Shown piece by piece: positions 56,930-64,000 of a stretch of DNA of 64,000 nt. The notes below the pieces were generated by a model. That model searched no databases. It saw only the letters and a list, made by a program, of their open reading frames with translations, and was not told where the DNA came from. A program made the position numbers and the translations under genes. Positions within the stretch are counted from its first letter, which is position 1. Each line of letters starts with the position of its first letter. Origin of the DNA: Prostheceraeus crozeri (taxonomy: Eukaryota > Platyhelminthes > Polycladida > Euryleptidae); the NCBI GenBank assembly GCA_907163375.1, contig CAJQUW010001045.1:1-64000 (forward strand), given 5' to 3'.

Positions 56930-57430
56930 AAAGTGCGTCCTTTTGTCCAAATATATTAAAAAATTTATTTTCGGTTTGGTTCTGCTATGTTTCCTCAGGC
57001 TTGGAGAGACCTTCCATATCGTACATTCGATATGGTTGGCCTGGCCCCGCCATGTGGTATAGGTTGGAGGTTGGGGGCCGAAACCTTGCTTCATGCAGCC
57101 ACATGGTTCCTCCCTGATGACTCCATACATAGCAAACTTAATTTTGGTTTTAGGTTTCTTTCTTGTTTGATAAAATTAAATCGTTTATAAGTTTTAATTT
57201 ATTTCCCTTACCGTCTTTAGTTGAGTAGACTTGCCTTTATACGTATTTCAGTACCTGCTCTATACTAGAGTAGGTTACTCTATGTTGTCAGTATTATTTC
57301 ATTCATTCATGACTTTTAATTACCTAATTATTTACAAGATTCTCCACTAGGGTAATTGTTTAACTTTGGCGTCTTCCGTTTCCTGGATTCTTCGAATTTT
57401 TTTTTTAACCGTGTCGTGTCTTAATTTGAT
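56930..57430 (+). repeat. Second copy of the 9-kb Penelope-like 3' region
   Basis: Inverted copy of 9060 to 9585. Shared segments include TTTATTTTCGGTT, TTCGATATGGTTGG, TGGCCCCGC, ATGCAGCCACATGGTTCCTC and GAAGAATCCAGGAAACGGAA (inverted). No reverse transcriptase is present here, so this copy holds only the 3' part. It supports treating the 9-kb sequence as a repeat family. Confidence 0.75.
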
Positions 57431-57433
57431 TAT

Positions 57434-60203
57434 GCAAACAGCGCGTTTCGAAGTGAAGCAAAAAGGAAAATAAAAAAAATGCTGTCATGCTGAAAACAAA
57501 GCAAGTGAACGATAGAATTAGTCGCGAGATTCGTGAACTTATTAATAAATACGAATTTCCCATCACTTTGAGCAGACCTGCGATTGGCCTATGAAAAAAT
57601 TGAGGATTTTTTGTGAAAAATTTGAGGAATGGAAACGGAGCCTAATATGATAAGTGCAAGAAAAACTACAAATTTTAGCACGGATTTTGGGCCAAACTTC
57701 AAATCATGAAAGTCACAACGAAGAAGGTAACCCAAGGGTTGACCACACCCCACTTTTTGAAGTTGTGTATATTGCAAAGGAATACTGACTTGGTCATCAT
57801 CACTTCCCGCGTTGTTGCGAAATGAATTTGTTGCCTTATCTGCTTAGAATGTGTCGAACAGAGGATGTCAGATCAAACTGCTGATATCGCTCTGCTTCAC
57901 GCTATCGTCTCCAATTTAATGATGCTTGCCAGATTTGTATACTGTAATTTTTTTAATGTAGGATATATCCTCAACCACATGCATCTGGGGCTTTGCAACG
58001 ATTAATTTTTACGGACTTTAGACAAATTTGGGAGGAGAGTAACCCATAAGTATAGAAAGCTTAAAATCGTTGACGGAAGGCTTGTGACTTAAAAAAAGTC
58101 AGTAATTTATAATGAAGGATACGCCACATTGCACACTAATTTATTAATTTTACTTTATGCTACATAAGTTTTGGTGGGTTTTGTTTACTTGTTAGCGTTT
58201 GATCATATCGCTCCAATCTATTCGTACATTCAAATGAACATGAATTCTCTCATACAACACAAAACAAGTGTCGGGAACAGGCTTGCCAGTTGAGTTGTTG
58301 GTCTCATACAGGCAAAGAGTGAAAGATTATCACCTCTATTCGCATGAAGTTGCGCCGAGATATTGACGTCCACATCTTGCAGTAGACCCAGGTTGAAAAT
58401 CTACTAACCCAGGACTATGTGATTCAGTGTCTTAATTAATATAAGTTCACATACAACGATAAGCAATGTGTGCACTAATTTCACACCAACCTGTGTTCAG
58501 CAAATTGTGAAAACGATCTATACGTGAATAATTCATCCAGGATAAATGTCGGTCGGCAGACCCTGGAAAATGTAGCTGCGAAAAGACTCATGAGATAGCA
58601 GAGCTTCACACGCTTCCAACCCCCGCACGCTAGTGACCAGGAGGCATGTAGACACTTAATTTAGGGACCATCCGCTTTACCCCGTCGGATGTGTTCATGT
58701 TCAGCGGAAATAAAATGGAAGAGAGTGAGTGAAACAAAAGCTTCAGTTGATAAGAGCACTGAAATCCAAGTGGGCTGGGCTACCTACATGTTATCATGTA
58801 ATGGATATGGAAGATCGATATCCTTAAGCTTAAGAAGTACAGACATGCATTTAGCAGCCACATAGTCGCAGAAACATATAAAGAAGGTTGTGACAAAGGT
58901 CAAGATAATTAATATAAATAATTGAGTGTGCATTTTATTGTTGGAATTCTAAGCAATATTATGAAGTTAGAAGTAAAAAATTGCAGTGTTCAAATACACA
59001 ATTTCTGTAGGTTGATCGCAGTGTTTCACTCATTAAATACATGAAAGCATTTAATGAGTGAGTTCGACAGACAATAACTTCGGACAACTTCTCTGCTTAG
59101 CAAAATAACTCCAGACGAACCGGAACATCTGCAGCCCTGTAGCTTGCAGAAATGAAAACGACATTCAATGCATTCAACGTAACAAAGTGCGTCAAGGTAA
59201 CAAAATTAAAATAACAAGCTAACGACTGGTTAATTTTTGATGTGCTAAATATGACATGGCTAAAAGAAAATCATTATATCCTAAAATGTCTAGCAATTTA
59301 AAAATACTTACTAGAAGGACAAGCAACGGTTCTCCTCTCCTCATGTGGAATGAATTGGTGAGTAAGTCGCTCTTTTCAAAATTATGTTTATCACTTATAT
59401 ATTGAAAAGATTTTATTTAACAGTCTGCCCATTCAGATGATAAAAGGACAGGTCTGTTTCCAATCAAAATATCAGATCTAGGTAGCACAGCGGGATTACG
59501 CTATCTAAAATCTACCAAGTGTGTGAGAGAAAAATCATTAAGTTATAAATCATGAGAAGAAAAAGAAAAGAAATAAATCATGATTAGCAGCATGGATGTA
59601 GGGTACATGTTACAGGATTCTATCTTAGCTTCTTGTTTCAAGTTTACATATCATCGCCATTCGCCAAAAAACAATACATTATCCGACATTTAGTCTGTAG
59701 TGTGTCGTCAGGGAATTATAGATTATATCTTTTGTTACGGGAAGAACAACAACGTCGCACTACTGACATAATGAGGGTTACTTTCATTAGTAGTTTAGAA
59801 CACTACCACTCATGTTACCTAAGTCAAGATACTAAATCGCTATGTACAACTATTAATTGCATATCATAACTCATGTATATACGCACATCCCCATCTTTAT
59901 ACACTATATAAATAATTAAAGCAATGAAGAATATGACAAGAAAATTTATTACAGTTTGCAGCATTTCTCTACAGTTTCTTGTTTTTTTACATAATTTTGC
60001 AATATTTACAAAAATTCGTGTTAAAACATTCATCCAACAAATAAGAAAATATTGCAAGAACTATTTACAGAAAATGAAGGAATATTTACAACATCATATT
60101 TACATGATTTGACAACCATTGTGTACATCAAAAATCACTCTGAAGTTTCCTGCATTTTTTTGTAATACTTGCCGACTCATCTTTTTTGTTCACTCGTTTT
60201 AGT
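57434..60203. other. Non-coding stretch
   Basis: No gene recognised. A perfect 13-bp hairpin lies at 59026 to 59061. A few TTGAGGA words near 57600 recall the cluster at 61973. The 3' remains of the P-like element at 60.2 kb may extend into the last part but no motif confirms it. Confidence 0.4.
59026..59061. repeat. Perfect 13-bp hairpin
   Basis: TCACTCATTAAAT and ATTTAATGAGTGA form a perfect stem with a ten-base loop. No run of T or A follows that would make a terminator-like signal. Role unknown. Confidence 0.6.
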
Positions 60204-61656
60204 TCATTCTTTGACAAACAATTGTACATTCGTGTGAGAAGATGGTCGCTTGAAAAAAGAGCGGTTGATCACATGATTGTCAGTTGAAACAGCAACAACA
60301 TGAAAAAGTGAATCAATTTGACGAATGACACTCATAAACTCATTGTACAAAATATCGGAATTAAATCGAAACACAGGAATTAAACACACTACATCCTTAT
60401 ATTTTGAACAAGACGACTGAATCATAAAAGTTAAAACGGTCTTGGCGGGTATGCCATCCAATGTATAACCTACAAATTGTCCATTACTGAGTTCTACACG
60501 CTGAGCAGTATAGACTTTGTCGATCATCAATGTAGCAATTTTTTCTCTGTCATCCAAAAAACTTGATCTCCTTTGCAGATACTCGAGATCAATCGAACAG
60601 GTTTCAACTGCAGATCCTCTAGACAATGAACGCAGCGTAGTCATAGAGGGCAGAATGAAAATATCTCTTAATTTATTATAAAAAGATGCACTTGTAATCT
60701 GCCACAAAAAAAGAAAGTGCCAACGTCTTACATGAATATTTTCTGGCATTCTTTGGTACTTGACAAAGTCGTAGCTGCTCAATAACAAAATTTACTAGGT
60801 GGTACATTTCAAATTCGGGGTCATCTGATTGACTTTCACAATCTAAAAATGTTTCAAGAAAAGAAGCAGCGAGTTGTAGGTACTGAGAGCTACTGTTGTT
60901 ATCTAAATGTTTTTCTGACAAATTCTTCGTATAGGCAATAACGTTACAAAGTTGAGAAATAGTTTTTACTTTATCTCCACTGAAGATATGGCGAAAGTTG
61001 GAATTCGCTAACTTTGATGACAGCACGAATACTCGCACGCTCATGCTTTCGTCGACGATCACCGTAGCTTTGTGAACAGGAGCCATAAGTTCGATGTTAG
61101 AAACACTGACGTACATAAAAATCAAACACGACTGATGATCTACCTTCACAATATTGGTGGGGAGAGGGTGACTTGAAGAATCACTTAGTTTCGAACGCAG
61201 AGCATCGAGAGAATCAAACGAATCTTCCTCAATAGATTCTCTGATCAAATTCTCAATTCTATTGTTCTCAAAGGACCGTCGGGAATCAGCAATCGAATTT
61301 GAAGATCGGGGAACATTTGGAGATTTGGTGAAATATTTAGGACACTCTGGGAACACTGAAGGAATTGCCGTTGATTTCAATCGTTTCTTCTGAAGAATTT
61401 GCGATAATCTACTCTCCCGTCTACTTTCACGTGAGTCGGTCGACGTTGTTTCGAAGTCGTGGTCGTTGAAGTGTTGAAGAATCACACACACTGTGATTCT
61501 CATTAGGAGTAAAATCCTTTCGTGGGATAGCAGACATCCATCTTGAATGTAGAGCAGGGTCTGTTGGAAACTGAAATATTGAGCATTTCTCAATGACCTA
61601 ATTTTCCTGGGCTTATAGCCACTGCGACAATTAGGAACGCAGCACAAAAACACCAT
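60204..61656 (-). pseudogene. P-element-like transposase with THAP domain
   Basis: The N-terminus has the zinc-coordinating start of a THAP DNA-binding domain (CVPNCRSGY). The middle of that domain lies in another frame (FPTDPALHSRWMSAIPRKDF), and its end HFNDHDF returns to the first frame, so two opposite indels flank it. Further on come PTNIVKVDHQS, FVIEQLRLCQVPKNARKYS and, after another frameshift, SASFYNKLRDIF. The RNase H-like core follows with DKVYTAQRVELSNGQFVGYT, AKTVLTFMIQ and STDNHVINRSFF. The first catalytic block reads DK where DE is usual. The sequence ends early at about residue 500, without the C-terminal blocks. No terminal repeats were located. Confidence 0.8.
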
Positions 61657-62170
61657 CGGTTGAACGTTGTCTTTAAAATATACTCGTATGTTACACGGTA
61701 ATGCACGTTATGGCGAGCGAAGTTGAGAATCGGAGTCTGATAGTCAGCAAGACGAAGCAATGTCCCAGCTAACACATTTACACATAGGTAATGAAAGGTG
61801 TGAGTCACGTTATCGCATGCATTGGAACTTGGAAGGGACAGCTTCTCGCTCTATCTTTGTCATGTAAGCAGTCACTGCAGCGCGAGATGTTAACCCTCTC
61901 CCTGTCAAGGCAGATTTCGCAGCATCGTGCGTTGTTCTTCCCGATACACTATCTATAATTCCCTGTGTGTCGTATTTGAGGAATTTCTCATAGCTAAGCT
62001 ATATTTGAGGAATTTTTGAGGATTTGAGGAGTAATAAACAAATTTGAGGAATTTGAGGAGTAATCACAGGCCTGTACACTTGTGTAACTACTGTACCATA
62101 CTTCTATTGACAGAAATGTTATTGGAATTGGCGAATTTGATTTCCGTCAATTGACTCAAATAACAAAACA
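61657..62170. other. Non-coding stretch
   Basis: The 5' flank of the P-like transposase and, at 61973 to 62065, a cluster of TTTGAGGA words. No gene recognised. Confidence 0.4.
61973..62065. repeat. Clustered TTTGAGGA words
   Basis: ATTTGAGGA or TTTGAGGA occurs about six times within 93 bases, with spacers of varying length. It is an irregular tandem-like array, and a weaker cluster lies near 57600. It may be an end of a small unrecognised element. Confidence 0.55.
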
Positions 62171-63711
62171 ATAATAATAATAATAATAATTGTATTTGGA
62201 TGAACAAATACATAGCCACAAAGGGCAGTCGACAAATGTTTATCATGTTAGAAATAAAAAGGGTACTACCAAATGTCATGGCGTGTAAACATGCAAGTGA
62301 TACATTTCTTAAACTGAGTCAACGTACTCACAGATTTCTCTTCTTCAGAGAGTAAGTTCCAATACGGAATAACATTACAGGAAAAAAATTTTGTGCGATA
62401 ATCATGAAATGACAATTCAGTTCGAATCTTGGATGTGTGACCACGTAAGAAATGACTACTTTCAGAATATGTGAAAAAGTCATCAAAGTTAACATCAACA
62501 TGTCCATGAATAATCTTAAAAAGAAATATCAATTGGTATCTTAAACGACGAGCGTTCAGAGACAAAAGGCCGAGATTGTTTAGTCTGTCACGGTATGCTA
62601 AATCTTTCATATATCGAATCGATCTTGACATTCTTCTCTGTACACTTTCGATTTCATCAATGTACTTTTTCCGATATGGATTCCATACAAGACAACCAAA
62701 CTCAAGGATAGGTCGAACATACGTCAAGTAAAGCTTCAAAATGACACGGTAATCTATATGATTAAACGAGCGATTGATAAGTCCGAGCATTCTTCGTGCC
62801 TTATTAACAATGATGTTCACATGAGCACTGAATTCCATGGTATTAGAGAAGGTAAGGCCCAAATCTTTGTAAATTGAGACAGTAGGAAGTTTGTCAAATA
62901 GGATATGGTATTCAACTCTTGGATTTGATTTACCGAGATGCATAACTCCAGATTTAGATACATTTGTGGATAGTCCATTATCTGTACACCAATTCAGTAG
63001 ACCAGAGAGATCACGTTGTAATGAATCAGTAAATAATAGATGATCAGATGTTTTTGGCCAGGCAATGTATAGCTTTATATCATCCGCGAACTTGATTAAT
63101 GCACTATTATGAATTTCATCATCGAGATCGTTGACAAAAAGACAGAAAAGTAATGGGCCGAGTACAGAGCCCTGTAAAAGACCGCTCGTCACAGTAATTG
63201 CATCAGAAAGAACACCATTATAAGAAACACGCTGTACACGAGTTGTAAGCCAACTCTTAAGAAAACGAAAAAGATGACCATCAATACCAGCATTCTTAAG
63301 TTTACATAAAATCCTTTCATGAGGTATACAATCAAACGCCTTGTTGAAATCTAGAAAAATCACATCAGCTAGACAGCTTCTATCAAGGTTTTTCGTTATG
63401 TAATCAAAAAATGTCAGGCTTGCCGTTTCAGTGGAACGTTTGGACAAGAAACCATGTTGTGTCGGCTTAAATAGACCAAGATTATTCCAGAAATCGTATA
63501 GTTGTTGACGTATAATTCGCTCCATTAACCGACAGAAACAACTCGAGATGGTAATTGGTCGATAATTGCGGATTGAGCATTTATTACCAGACTTAAATAA
63601 AGGTGTAACAATGACAGTTGACCATCCATTAGGTATCGCGCCAAACAAGATGATATGGTGGAATAAAATGGACAACTTCTCCGCAAGAGGCCGTAGGCCT
63701 TTTTTGATCAA
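62171..63711 (-). mobile_element. LINE 3' half (CR1/jockey-like) with TTA-unit tail
   Basis: A 5'-truncated LINE on the minus strand. The 3' end carries an (AAT)n run at 62171 to 62190 on the plus strand, so the element ends in short tandem units. The reverse-transcriptase frame fills the rest. Upstream of 63711 no endonuclease was found in the remaining 289 bases, so the copy is probably truncated within the first reverse-transcriptase motifs. Confidence 0.8.
62266..63711 (-). pseudogene. LINE reverse transcriptase, long open frame
   Basis: A 481-codon open frame. It shows GLRPLAEKLSILFHHIILFG, NYRPITISSCFCRLMERII, HGFLSKRSTETASL, FLDFNKAFDCIPHERILCKL, GLLQGSVLGPLLFCLFVND and LIKFADDIKLYIAW, then NVSKSGVMHLGKS and a thumb with RPILEFGCLVWNPYRK. 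FADD replaces YADD, a variation common in this LINE group. The frame is unbroken, so the copy is young. The first codons (63709 to 63711) are TTG, not a true start. The endonuclease and ORF1 are missing, so it cannot be active. Confidence 0.85.
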
Positions 63712-64000
63712 AAAACAAATAACGAAGTCACTGGTGCACTTTCTGAATTCGTTGAGTGACGAGGTTTACTCTGGCAAACAAAGACTTCCACATATTGAAA
63801 ACTTCACAAGAATAAAAATAATGTCGAAAATCATGATTTGATAGTTTAGGATAAATGTCCTATTGTCTGAAGTTTCCCTGATTACAATATGTAAAAGATG
63901 ATTCCTGATTTTGGATTAAATGGTAGCCATTGAGGTCTGCTCCCTTTTTCAGCTGAGGATGCAACTCAATATCAAATTATTCTATTTACATCAATCGATC
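63712..64000. other. Window end, nothing recognised
   Basis: AT-rich sequence upstream of the truncated LINE with no recognisable motif on either strand. Confidence 0.4.

Noticed and set aside
1-64000. CRISPR array, rRNA, operon or bacterial contamination
   Set aside because: No regular short direct repeats with unique spacers, no rRNA-like segments, no compact gene clusters with ribosome-binding sites; all recognisable genes are eukaryotic.

Overview
The window looks like an AT-rich, intron-bearing invertebrate animal genome. It has two C2H2 zinc-finger genes, splice-site-like signals, and a wide mix of eukaryotic mobile elements: several LINE clades, Penelope-like, pogo, mariner-like, piggyBac, P and Ty3/gypsy. 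There are no bacterial-style operons, rRNAs, CRISPR arrays or convincing tRNAs. The palindromic octamer TAGGCCTA occurs at least six times. I cannot name the species; a marine invertebrate is a guess.

Layout. 0.3-3.2 kb: a Ty3/gypsy pol fossil directly followed by a decayed pogo-type transposase. 5.1-6.1 kb: an 11-finger C2H2 gene on the minus strand. 7.3-10.4 kb: a mariner-like fragment, an inverted-repeat pair and a decayed Penelope-like reverse transcriptase (minus). 11.7-13.2 kb: a complete-looking mariner-like transposon with TA-flanked terminal inverted repeats and an uninterrupted transposase. 13.3-15.3 kb: a foldback-like element with arms of 400-470 bp and a possible terminal exon in its loop. 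17.4-22.2 kb: a full-length but broken two-ORF LINE flanked by a 77-bp direct repeat. 26.6-28.3 kb: a degenerate P-like transposon with about 90-bp inverted ends. 28.9-37.2 kb: LINE and mariner-like fragments, then a CR1/L2-like LINE split by a nearly whole RTE-like LINE with a 15-bp target duplication. 38.4-40.1 kb: old LINE debris. 41.4-42.4 kb: a pogo/Tigger-type non-autonomous element. 42.6-43.4 kb: a 9-finger C2H2 gene on the plus strand.

44.1-50.2 kb is a nested stack. Two Penelope-like copies are joined head to head. The left copy is invaded by a LINE fragment. The right copy is invaded by a small inverted-repeat element, which itself carries a piggyBac transposon at TTAA. 50.8-52.6 kb: a second, internally deleted piggyBac with TTAA ends. 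54.5-57.4 kb: another Tigger-like non-autonomous element, a LINE fragment, and a second copy of the repeat seen at 9 kb. 60.2-61.7 kb: a P-like transposase with a THAP domain. 62.2-63.7 kb: a long open LINE reverse transcriptase (minus).

The only likely host genes are the two zinc-finger genes. They share an N-terminal leader and a near-identical 3' splice-site context just upstream of the start, so they are probably paralogues. Two fingers of the 42.6-kb gene differ only at synonymous sites, which suggests the protein is under selection. The rest is mainly a record of successive transposon insertions whose order can be read from what interrupts what. No obviously new enzymatic system was found. 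The most unusual items are the 77-bp repeat that ends at a splice-donor-like site, the foldback element with an exon-like loop, the hammerhead-like motif in both Penelope-like arms, and the synonymous-only finger duplication.
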